Below, one piece after another: positions 17,156-25,875 of a stretch of DNA of 26,394 bases. Every line of letters begins with the position of its first letter. Within the stretch, counting starts at the first letter, position 1. A program made the translations under genes and the position numbers. This DNA comes from Geosiphon pyriformis. Taxonomy: Eukaryota > Glomeromycota > Glomeromycetes > Archaeosporales > Geosiphonaceae. The notes beneath the pieces are model-generated. The model was not told where the DNA came from and did not search any database. It saw nothing but the letters and a program-made list of their open reading frames with translations. Location: positions 212,047 to 238,440 of the forward strand of contig JAAOMT010000703.1 in the NCBI GenBank assembly GCA_016748015.1, written 5' to 3'.

Positions 17156-18480
17156 AGAGCATCAATGTTTTGATGATTTGCTCTTTTGCAGTGTTGAATA
17201 TCATAGTCAAATTCATCCAAGTGGAATATCCAGTGAGTTATTTGTTTGTGTTCCAGCTTCTTTTTCTTGTGCAGCCAAACCAAGGCTTAATGATCTGTTA
17301 CCACTAAGAATTTTGCACCAAGAAAATATTGATCCCAGTAGCTAGTAGTCCAAACTACTGCTAAATATTCTTGTTCAGTAATTGAATAGTTTTTTTCTGC
17401 TGGTGTAAGGAATCTACTGGCATATGCTATGGCATGTTCTCTGCCATTTTCATCTTTCTGTAAAAAGACAACACCAAGTCCATAATCAAATGCATCAGTG
17501 TGAAGGATAAAAGATTGGTTCAGATCAGGTTGTTTGAGAATTGGTTCAGTAACAAGTTTTTCCTTCAGAAATTCAAAAGCTTTTTGTTAATAAGTGCCCC
17601 AGTGATAATTGACATTTTTCCTGAGTAATTAATTAAGAGAAAAGGCAATTTTGGAAAAATTCTTAATAAATTTGCAATAGTAAGAGGCCAAACCAAGGAA
17701 AAAGTGTAGTTCAGGAACATTCATTGGTTGTCTAATGTTCTGGACTTTTTCAACTTTAGCTGGATCAGAGAAGATTCTATCTTTTGTAATAAGATGACCA
17801 AGAAACTGGGTGGATTGATGTCCAAAAAAAGATTTGATTGGGTTGATTTTGAGGCCAGCATTTCTGAGCAGATCAAAAACCTTTTGTAAATGTTCAAAGT
17901 GTTCATTCTAGGTTTTTAAGTAGACCATTATGTCGTCTAAGTAGACCAGAACAAAGTTTTCTTTTACTGATTTAAATACTTTGTCCATCAGACATTAAAA
18001 AGTGAGAGAAGCATTGGTAAGACCAAAATACATGACTGTAAATTCATAAGTGCCATATTTGGTGATAAAGACAGTTTTTTTTCTGCTTTTTGGATCCATT
18101 TCTACTTGCCAGAATCAAGCAGTTAAGTCAATGATTGAGAAGAAAGCAGCACCATTGAATTTATCTAACATTGCATCAATTTTGGGGAGTGGGTACATGT
18201 CTCTTATAGTGATGGCATTTAATTGGCAGTAATCAACACAGAAGCATAGGGTTTTATCTTTCTTGGATATCACTACAACTGGAAAAGCCCATTTACTCTT
18301 GGTTTCTTGTATGAATCCAAGATCTTTTATCTGGTTTATTTCTTTTTTAATAAACTTATCATTATGTTGATTGGATTAATAAGACTTTAAATGAATAGGG
18401 TGAGTTTCTTTGGTGGTAATGGTGTGTTGTATCACATGAATTCGTCCAGGGGTATCATCTTCTTTTGAGATAACTGGGCT
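17156..18480 (-). pseudogene. Reverse transcriptase and RNase H remnant (element D pol)
   Basis: From about 18450 the minus strand reads DDTPGRIHVIQHTI, then LGFIQETKSKWAFPVVVISK, LCFCVDYCQLNAITIRDMYP (about 18250-18205), FFSIIDLTA, FTVMYFGLTNASLTF and NFVLVYLDDIMVYLK, with the catalytic YLDD intact at 17932-17943. KSFFGHQSTQFLGHLITKD and LGLASYYCKFIKNFSKIA follow. RNase H reads QSFILHTDAFDYGLGVVFLQ (about 17520-17460, first Asp kept), EHAIAYASRFLTPAEKNYS, EQEYLAVV and FLVVTDH. In-frame stops sit at positions expected to be Trp or Gln. A frame change near 17100 separates it from integrase. It is far better preserved than the A and B copies. Confidence 0.9.
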
Positions 18481-18489
18481 ATTTTTAGC

Positions 18490-18990
18490 CAACAGATTTT
18501 CAATGTCCACTTTTTTTTCTTTAGGAGAAGGTTTTTTTTATTCTATAACTAATGATTGGATTTCAGATGATTCATTCTCAAAAAACTTTTGTACTTCTTT
18601 AAGTTCTTTTCGAGGTATCAAGCTAATTGGTTCCCAATCTTTGTAATAAATCAAGCAGAATTTGTATTCATTACTTGGTAAATACAAAGGTTTATTACAC
18701 CAGCACTGTGTACAAGGACCATGCCACCAATAACTGTATTTAGCTTTCTTGCTAGGTTTTCTGTTAAAGGTTCTTTTGAGAATATCATAGTAGGGCCAGC
18801 AGATCAGCTTGCCATTTACTATGATTCCTTTTTTGTCAGCTTTAATATTATCTAGTGGTTTGCCATTACTGGTGAAGATAGTATAGGTGAGTTCAGCAGT
18901 TTCTTTTGGTTTTTCTTGATCTTTATTATCACTCTCATCATCATTTAATTCATCTAATTGTTCTTTTTCTTGGTTTTGTTTGGGTACTGA
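18490..18990 (-). pseudogene. Protease-RT spacer with Cys-rich segment (element D pol)
   Basis: After the protease and a stop, the minus strand reads an acidic stretch (QLDELNDDESDNKDQEKPKE, about 18960-18900). Then come AELTYTIFTSNGKPLDNIKA, GKLICWPYYDILKR, and YWWHGPCTQCWCNKPLYLP with EYKFC (about 18735-18660). WEPISLIPRKELKEVQKFF follows and runs toward RT. The Cys/Trp cluster is at the place where element B has its Cys-pair spacer, but residue similarity is weak. No dUTPase motifs are seen. Function unknown. Confidence 0.6.
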
Positions 18991-18997
18991 AAGAGTT

Positions 18998-19800
18998 GTT
19001 TAATGTTGACATTTAACCACAATGGATTTCTCACCACATCTGATGGTTAGCTTGCAAAGTTTATATTCAAGTAGTGTTTTGGCTTTCTTAAACCATTTAT
19101 TATCAACAATGATGGTGTACTCTTTTGCTTTAGATACTTCCATATCAGTTTCAATACTGATACCATTGATGCAAACAGGAATAGCTTTGGCTATGCCCAG
19201 GCCTTTTTTCTTGTTACCATATACATTGGTCATTGGTTTTGTGGAAGGCTCATCAATCTTTCTGCCAATTGCTTCAAGAAAATGTTTGGCAATTACACTA
19301 ACAGATGATCTACTGTCTAGGATCAGATTAATGAAGTAACCAGCCACTTGGGCTTTACAAATCAGAGAGATAATATTGCTGTTATTAGTAAGTCCAGCTT
19401 GGCGAGAGCATTTGTTGGTTTTTGGTGTCTTCTTCTTTGGTATCAATAATTTGCAAAGATCTTTTCTGAACTGTGGATGGGTCATTAATTGGCCAAATGT
19501 AATGTGTACTGGGGTTTCCATGAGATTTTTAACAACAGAATAGAGTCCAGATTTTTGTACAATTTCTGGGGGTTCTAACTTTAGAGAATTTTTAAAAACC
19601 TTAGTCTTTGGTGGCTTATTGTTATTAGCAAATAATTTGGATGCTTTGTTTGGATCCAAGACAAAATCAATCTTGGCTTTTTTTTTTTTTCTGGTTGATT
19701 TAGAGGTGTTGATTGCTAGTTCATCTATATTATGATCATCATCAGTTATGTTAAAAGCATAAAAGAGGTTTTCTTCTGGTTGGCTTGTACTTTTGAAGGT
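18998..19800 (-). pseudogene. Aspartic protease region (element D gag-pro)
   Basis: The frame open from 19659 down to 19000 encodes a linker (DPNKASKLFANNNKPPK, LEPPEIVQKSGLYSVVKNL, ITFGQLMTHPQFRKDL). Then comes a retroviral-type protease with LILDSRSSVSVIAKHFLEAI (Asp codon at 19316-19318), where Asp is kept but the expected Gly is Arg. NGISIETDMEV and EYTIIVDNKWFKKA, with the late part of the fold, follow, ending CGEKSIVVKCQH. Upstream the same frame continues to about 19815 (PEENLFYAFNITDDDHNIDE) after a stop, linking it to gag. It would process the polyprotein. Confidence 0.85.
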
Positions 19801-19804
19801 GTGC

Positions 19805-21356
19805 CTACCAGTTTAAAGACTGATAAACAGTAGCTTTAAATAAGAGATCCTCTCCAAAGAAATTGATGTTGGCATAATTGGGTCTTTGATTGGGAATATT
19901 ATTATTGTTGGGTTTGTTATTCTGGGTGTCATTATTTTTGAGAACTGGAGAAGGCAATGGAGGATTGTTACAGTTTCTGGAAAAGTGTTCAGTTAGTTCA
20001 CAGCAATAGCACACAAGTGGGCCACAATTTTGTTGTCTTTGATATGATGGTTGCTGGGGCTGATTAAAGCAGAGTTCAAATCTAGATCTTTGAGATTGCT
20101 AGTTGTCTTTAACTGCTTGGGCTAATGGTTCTAATAGCCAGACAAGATTAGCTGTAAGTCTATCTATTAACTGTTCATTTGGGTCTTGAGTTTAGGCAGT
20201 AAAAGAGGTAGCAGCCATTTGAAGAGCAAGAGTTATAACAAGAGCAGGAGCAAAAACTGAAAGTGTAGATCCTAGATACATCCTTTGATTGTTTTCTATT
20301 TTCTGAACAAGTTCAATAGCCATATCCATTGTAGAATTATCTTTCAAGATCAAGAGAGGCCAAAGAGCATATGATAGATCAGTTTTCAGTTTTTTGTAAA
20401 GAAATGTATTTTTTGCTCTTCTGTCCAATTTCTTTTAAAGTCTACCCATTTAATGATTTTCTTATTGCTTTAGCATATTCTGTCACAACCTTACCAGGGT
20501 CTTGAGTTTTTTTTTTTAATTCTATATGCCATTTTGAGATTAAGATGGAAGTTTTAAATTTTATTTCAAACCAAGTAGTGAAAAAAATGTTGTTTTCTCT
20601 GGTATTTGCTAGTGCCCATCTAATAATTTTTTGTTGAGCATTGGCATTGGTTTTTTGTGAGAACCAAGTAGCAAGAGAGCCTTGGAGGTAGCCACCAACA
20701 ATTTGGAACTTGTATTCATTATTATATTAGTTTGCTATAGCAGCTCTCTCAAAATTATCCAGCCATTTGATTGAATCTTGGGCATCACTTCTGAATAATG
20801 ATAATGAGGTGTTGTTTCTTTGCCTTAAAGCAGTCTGTATATCTTGGAGGGCAATCAGAATGTTTTGTTGCAGAGGGTCTTAAGCTATTGGTTTAGGTGT
20901 AACTGTTTGTGTAGAGTGTTCTGATTTGCTTGAAAAGAGATCAAAAACAGAAGCGGTTTGATAACTTTCTTCTTCTGTTTCAAGAAGAGTTTCAGTTGAT
21001 TGATGAACAGCAATCCAAATATGGATTTGATGATTCAAATATTCAAAATCAGAGGGCTGTTGTTCAAAGATTGTTGAGTATAAAAGTTGATTAATGCTGT
21101 TGTTTTTTTCTTCACAGTTGTCTTCAAGATAAGTTTGGTCAAAGTAATAGATTGTATAAACTGTGTAGGTTTCAGCTGAATGCTCGTTCAGAAACCAGTT
21201 TCAAAAGTCTTGGAATTGTCTGCTGGATTGTTTTTCAATGGAGAAGCAAATCAAACAGGAGAACAAAAGATTGAGTTCAATAAAGTCTAGATCATTTTTG
21301 TTGTGTGCTTTAAAGTGTTCTTCTGATTGTTGTGGCAGGTATGAATAATCACCCAT
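19805..21356 (-). pseudogene. gag remnant of element D with CCHC zinc knuckle
   Basis: ATG at 21356 starts MGDYSYLPQQSEEHFKAHNK, 47 bases after the LTR. The frame continues with four stops (TGA/TAA/TAG at Trp- or Gln-type positions) through an acidic region (LLETEEESYQTASVFDLF). A capsid segment follows (SLFRSDAQDSIKWLDNFERA, FQIVGGYLQGSLATWFSQK, TTWFEIKF, QDPGKVVTEYAKAIRK; about 20870-20470) of the retrotransposon gag family. After a frameshift it continues TDLSYALWPLLILKDNS and ELVQKIENNQRMYLGSTL (20428-20192). The nucleocapsid knuckle CYCCELTEHFSRNC (19970-20011) is complete, followed by a Pro/Asn-rich tail. It would form the particle and package RNA. Confidence 0.8.
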
Positions 21357-21385
21357 ACAATAGGAAACAAAGTGAATTTTGACAA

Positions 21386-21402
21386 CTTCACAGAGAGCAC
21401 CA
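21386..21402 (-). promoter_or_regulatory. Primer binding site of element D
   Basis: TGGTGCTCTCTGTGAAG in element sense, six bases after the 5' LTR (two in B, C and E). Nearly the same as in the other families, so all appear to use one tRNA. Confidence 0.75.
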
Positions 21403-21408
21403 TTTTTA

Positions 21409-22086
21409 TATTATGAGTTAGAGTAATAAACTAACAGATAGCAAGAGAGAACAGGATTGTAGAGTGATGGAAATAATCAAAGGGCTTTCAATTTTAATAA
21501 GAGAATTGAATAAGTATGGATTTAATGTGTGAGATCAGTCTCATAAAATATCTCAGTCGCTATACTTTTCAAAAATAACCAGGAGATCTGAAGATAGAGA
21601 GATAATCTGTACTGTCAACAAATGATCACATTTGGTATAATTTTATGTCTCACATCAGTGCTCTTAGAATTCAATATCAAGTATCAAATGTGCTTTTTAG
21701 TTATGTTTTATTCAATAATCTTCAAATACTGTACTTATATGTTTTAGGAAAAGGGTAAGGAATAACCAACAAGTAATCTTTTATCTTTAAGATATTCAGA
21801 TACTTAAAAGTAGAAAAAGAGAAATTAGCAATAAGAAAAAAATTGAGATAAAGTTGTTATTTTATTTATTTTATTTCTTTTAATTCTTACATACTTTTCT
21901 ATAGCTAAGAGATTATTGCTTATATAGCTGTCAAAAGTAGTCAATGATCAAGTCAATGACTAGATCAATGATTAGGTCAATAATTAGGTTAATAATCACT
22001 TTCTAAAAATAAAGTGGCTAATTTATGTAACATCAGTAGCTAATACATGTAATAATTAATAAAAAGTATAAGTTTCAACCATAACA
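21409..22086 (-). repeat. 5' LTR of element D (678 bp)
   Basis: Starts TATTATGAG (decayed TGTTATGAG) at 21409 and ends CATAACA at 22086. It aligns with 14432-15089. It carries five 12-bp repeats at 21940-21999 and the TATA-like box at about 21917-21927. It also has an extra T-rich octamer near 21860 relative to its partner. Confidence 0.9.
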
Positions 22087-22090
22087 CTAT
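22087..22090. repeat. Target site duplication CTAT, right of element D
   Basis: Equals 14428-14431; marks the point where element B resumes. Confidence 0.85.
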
Positions 22091-22640
22091 AAAATAACTC
22101 AAAAAAAGGATATATAATTGAACCAAATAAAAAAATAGCATAGACAATATTTTTGTTTTTGATTAAAATAGCTTAGTTAGTATTAGCAAAAATAAAAAAA
22201 AAGTTAGAAATTACAGCAAAAGGAATAAAAAAATTCAGATCAACAAATAGAATAAATATACCAATTAATATAACAGAAAAAGAAATAATTAATAAGAAAA
22301 AAATTATCTCTATTTATTAATCAATTTTTATTCTATCATATAATCAATATATAGTAGTTATAGAAAGAAAAATAAAAAACCAACCCCAAATTTTTAAAGC
22401 AGAAACAAACTTTTGTAAATTAAAAAAGATTGGTATTACTAATTTTTACATACTAGTCAAAAACAACAAACACATTAAAATTTCAATATACAACACAATT
22501 AGAAATTCTATAAAAATACCAAGTAGAACTATCATCAAATACTTAAGCATTAAAGTTGAAAATCAAGCATTCACCATTATTTCAGACTTTCTATAGCTTT
22601 GCAAATATGTAGACATTATATCACAAATTATATATGGACA
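22087..22640 (+). pseudogene. dut-like: dUTPase C-terminal half and dUTPase-RT spacer (element B)
   Basis: Directly after the CTAT duplication the frame continues NNSKKGYIIEPNKKIA, stop, TIFLFLIKIA, stop, LVL, matching motif 4 (KIAQ-type, Gln codons now TAA/TAG). Then LEITAKGIKKFRSTNRINIP matches the P-loop-like motif 5 (RGxGGFGSTG), with two Gly changed by G-to-A. A spacer follows: YNQYIVVIERK, KAETNFCKLKKIGITNFYI, IKIPSRTIIKYLS, and LCKYVDIISQIIYG at about 22600-22640. Element A is cut by element E at the last of these. Together with 14218-14431 this gives all five dUTPase motifs in order. Confidence 0.75.
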
Positions 22641-24060
22641 AAAAAAGTGTTATTTGTTGTAACCAAAACAATTGGAACAAATAAACTTGGAGAATTTAAA
22701 TACACTTTAATAAATACAACTCAAAATACTACTCAACAACTTTACTAATATCTTTGTCAGTAAAAATAAATTTGGCAGAACTGATATTATCTAATACCAA
22801 ATCAAAACTGAAAATACAATATTAATTAAACAAAGAACATACAGAATACCACCTATTAGCCATAAGATTATTTGACAGAAAATTAATAGAATGTTAAACA
22901 ATAAGTTAATTCAATTATTAATAAGTTTATAATCATTACCAATAGTATTAGTCTATAAAAAGAATAGAAAAATCTGCTTTTGTGTAGATTATAGAAAATT
23001 CAATAGTGTTATTCATAAAAACAACTATCCAATTCCATAAATTCAGAAGTTATTAACACTTTTAGAGAAAAAAATAGTTCTTAATATTAGACTTAGATAG
23101 TGATTATTAGCAAATAGCCATAAATTTAGCCAACAAAAAAAAGACAGCATTTACCATCAGAAAAAAAAATTTCAAATTCAATGTTATATTATTCAGTTTA
23201 ACCAATACTCTAGCTATTTTTCAATGAACTTATGAAAATTGTATATACTAAATTACTATAGAAATCAGTAGTAGTCTACTTAAACAATACCAATATGTTC
23301 TTTAAAACATTTGATAAACATCTTTTCTATTTTTAACAAGTGTTTGAAAGATTAAAAAAAGCTAGATTGAAATTGAATACAACTAAATACTTCTTTAGCA
23401 AAACTAGACTCAAGTTTTTAAAACATGTCATAAGCAAAGATGACATTAAAACAGATTCAAACAAAATTAAAATAGTTAAAAACTTTTCAGTACCAACAAA
23501 CTTAATAGAATTAAGAACATTCTTAGAATTTGCTAAATACTATTGCCACTTTATCTAAAACTTTTTTAAACTGGCTTAACTATTTTACCATTTCTAAGCA
23601 AAGAATATGAAATATGTATAAACTGAAATCTAACAAGAAGCTTCCAACATCTTGAGAAAAAAGCTTATTTAAGTCTTAGTACTAATTTATTCAGATTACA
23701 ACAAACTATTTATTATTATTATTAATACATTTAGTCAAATATTGGGAGCTATATTGTTACAAAAAAGAACAGATAAACAAGAATATCTAGTGGTATATAC
23801 CAGCTGTAGTTTAAGTCCAGCCAAAAAAAACTATAGAATTCTAGCATTAGAATACTTAGTTATCTATTGGACTATTATTAAATAAAAAAAATATTTAAGT
23901 CAAAAATTTGATGTGTACACTAATTACAAAGAATTAACATTAATTCAGAAGCAAAAATTTGGAGATAATCACTATGTAAAATAAAAAATAGAACTATTAT
24001 TATTTGATTATATCATACATTATAAAAAAGAAAAAAAAATAGTAATGTTAATAAATCTAA
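22641..24060 (+). pseudogene. Reverse transcriptase and RNase H remnant (element B pol)
   Basis: Readable pieces match element A. They are FCVDYRKFNSV (about 22980-23010) and VVVYLNNTNMF, where both Asp of YLDD are Asn (YLNN, 23277-23288). A clean stretch at 23340-23558 reads FERLKKARLKLNTTKYFFSK, LKFLKHVISKDDIKTDSNK and LRTFLEFAKYYCHF. RNase H shows FIIIINTFSQILGAILLQKR (about 23710-23765) and CSLSPAKKNY. Stops are frequent. More decayed than D and similar to A. Confidence 0.8.
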
Positions 24061-24179
24061 AAACATTTCAACTCAAAAATATAACAAAAAATAAACACAC
24101 AAAAATATTAACAACTTCAACATTATATTAATACTCAGCTGTTCAAGGAAAAATTATCTTAAAAAAAATAAAACAACAA

Positions 24180-25264
24180 GCAAAATATTTTATTATTTAT
24201 TAAGATATATTATAACAAAAAAACAAAAAATACCTAGATTAGCCATTCAAAGTAATCACAAAACCAGAAAAAAAAACAATACTATTCAATATGCATTTAG
24301 ATTTAACAGTAGAACATTTTTATAAAAAAGCAACCATAAAAAAAACCAGAAAAAATACTATTAACTATCCATATATTTAGGCATTATTCAATATGTTCAA
24401 AATTGTAATGCTTATTAGAAAAAAGAAGAAACAAAATCCAGTAAACCACTAAAACCAATTAAAGTGAAACAACTATTTGATCAAATTGAAATTGACTTAG
24501 TTAGACTATTAACAATAACTAGTAAAGACAATTATTATATAGTAGTAGCTATGAACTATTTTACAAAATAGCCAAAAACAAAAGCAATTCAAAAAGCAAA
24601 TGCAAAATCCATAGTCAAATTTGTTCACCAAAATTTGATTTATCAATATGGATACCCAAAAAAATTTTTATCAAATCAAAAAACTCACTTTGTAAACAGA
24701 ACATTAACAGAATTAAGTTAAAAATTTGAAATCAAAAGACTATTATTATCATTATATCATCTACAAATAAATGGTTTAGTTAAAAGATTTAATAGAACAT
24801 TGTATAAAGCAATAGCCAAAATTACCCAAAAAAACCAGAATAAATAAGATGTGTTTATATCATCAATATTATTTGCTTATAGGACAATGAAGCAAGATAT
24901 TATACATTATTTAAATTAATTTATAATAGAACAGCAATATTACCAGTTGAAATAGATATCAACACAGATTCAACTGAACCAATAACAAAAGCCAACTTCC
25001 AAAAAACATTGCTGAGAAGAACATATAACTTAATAGAAACATTAGAAAACAAAAAGCAAAAAACAGTTAATAATATCTAAAAGTTACAAAAAAAAACAAA
25101 AAAAATGACATGATAACCAATTACCAAATAAATCAGTCAAATTTAGAATTGGAAACAATAGAATAAAAAATTTGACTCCAAATAGAACAGACCATTTTAC
25201 ATTAAAAAAATTCTGGAAAATAAAACCTATAAATTAAGATAAAACAATAAAATCTTAGCTAAAG
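24180..25264 (+). pseudogene. Integrase remnant (element B pol)
   Basis: Pieces include IEIDLVRLLTIT (first core Asp, about 24490), a KSIVKFVHQNLIYQYGYPK segment, LSNQKTHF (second Asp changed to Asn), and NGLVKRFNRTL, with the catalytic Glu changed to Lys (AAA at 24782-24784). AIAKITQKNQNK follows, then EIDINTDSTEPITKANFQ. The end reads like KILAKAV and stops at about 25264, where element A would continue into HKDWLKPYY. Stops and small deletions abound. Confidence 0.8.
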
Positions 25265-25557
25265 CAGTGTTACAGTTTAAGAATTTAGCAAAAAGAATCA
25301 AGTAATAAAAATCATAACTTATCAAGCAATAGATCCAATTTTATCCAACAAACTCCACTTTAAATCATACTTTCAAATTAAATATCCCAAGAAACCTTTA
25401 AAAATCAAAAAGAAATGAAAAAAAATATTTAAAACAGAACTATCACAACCCAAAGTATTAAGAAACTTACTTGTATTATTTATTGAATGAAACTATTATT
25501 CATCAACTGAATCCCTTGGAAGAATAATCCTTGATCAAGATTATTCATGTTGTTACT
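25265..25557 (+). pseudogene. E-type gag fragment joined to integrase of element B
   Basis: From 25265 the sequence is the reverse complement of 349-319 plus 78-1 with one mismatch in 109 bases, that is, the gag region of element E in plus orientation. The frame continues past that match: VTV, stop, EFSKKNQVIKIITYQAIDP, LSNKLHFKSYFQIKYPKK, a TGA, IFKTELSQPKVLRNLLVLF, a second TGA, SSTESLGRIILDQDYSCCY, TAA. Two TGA (Trp-type) in about 85 codons mark a lightly decayed coding region. Junction bases CAGT are shared with the integrase sequence that should follow. Function beyond gag is unknown. Confidence 0.6.
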
Positions 25558-25875
25558 AATTGATAAAAGCTTTATTGTGAGAATTAGAAAAGCACTAAAG
25601 ACCATTAACATTCTGTGTTTCTAGATTAGAGAAACACATCAGGCAATTGCAAGGATAGCCTCAGAGAAAACCCCAGACAGTGGGTAGATTTCAGTTCAGC
25701 CTCTGAGAAGGAGTACATAAACACACACAACAATCAAGAATTAAAGAATAACTTACATCGCAACAGTAAAAAGAAAGCCTTCAGTGTAACAGTGACATTA
25801 TCACACAAATAGAATTGAGGAACTCACGAAAGACTGATTGCAATTAAAGTGGGATATCAGCAATTAAATATAACA
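25551..25875 (-). repeat. Candidate LTR (325 bp) of the right-edge element
   Basis: The plus strand begins TGTTACTAAT and ends AATATAACA, so both orientations show TGTTA/TAACA ends. In the minus orientation (that of the adjoining gag) it ends CACAATAAAGC, 18 bases, TAACA, a polyadenylation-like AATAAA near the LTR end. GC is higher than in the old elements. No 4- or 5-bp duplication is seen between its two flanks (ATGT / AGAA), as expected if it is one end of a longer element. No second copy in the window confirms it. Confidence 0.5.

Larger units (their letters stand above)
14432..22086 (-). mobile_element. Element D: full-length minus-strand Ty3/gypsy retrotransposon (7655 bp)
   Basis: Two direct LTRs (14432-15089, 658 bp; 21409-22086, 678 bp), TGTTA/TAACA ends, the CTAT target duplication, a primer site, and gag, protease, RT, RNase H and integrase all in order on the minus strand. 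No dUTPase is visible. Coding is broken by at least ten stops and several frameshifts. The LTRs differ at roughly one base in seven or eight over their first 220 bases by eye, almost all transitions. GC is somewhat higher than in A and B, so D is the younger insertion, as nesting requires. Confidence 0.9.
9542..25264 (+). mobile_element. Element B: plus-strand Ty3/gypsy retrotransposon with dUTPase, split by element D
   Basis: The 5' LTR (9542-10419), primer site, gag, protease, Cys-rich spacer and first part of the dUTPase run to 14431. Element D (14432-22086) interrupts it. From 22087 the dUTPase, RT, RNase H and integrase continue to about 25264, where the sequence changes to an E-type gag fragment. 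No 3' LTR is seen. Removing D and one copy of CTAT restores the reading frame exactly across the break. The order gag, protease, dUTPase, RT, RNase H, integrase is clear; all domains are mutated. Confidence 0.85.

Noticed and set aside
19022-19339. Plus-strand frame of 105 codons
   Set aside because: Antisense of the D protease, which has the LILDS active site on the minus strand.
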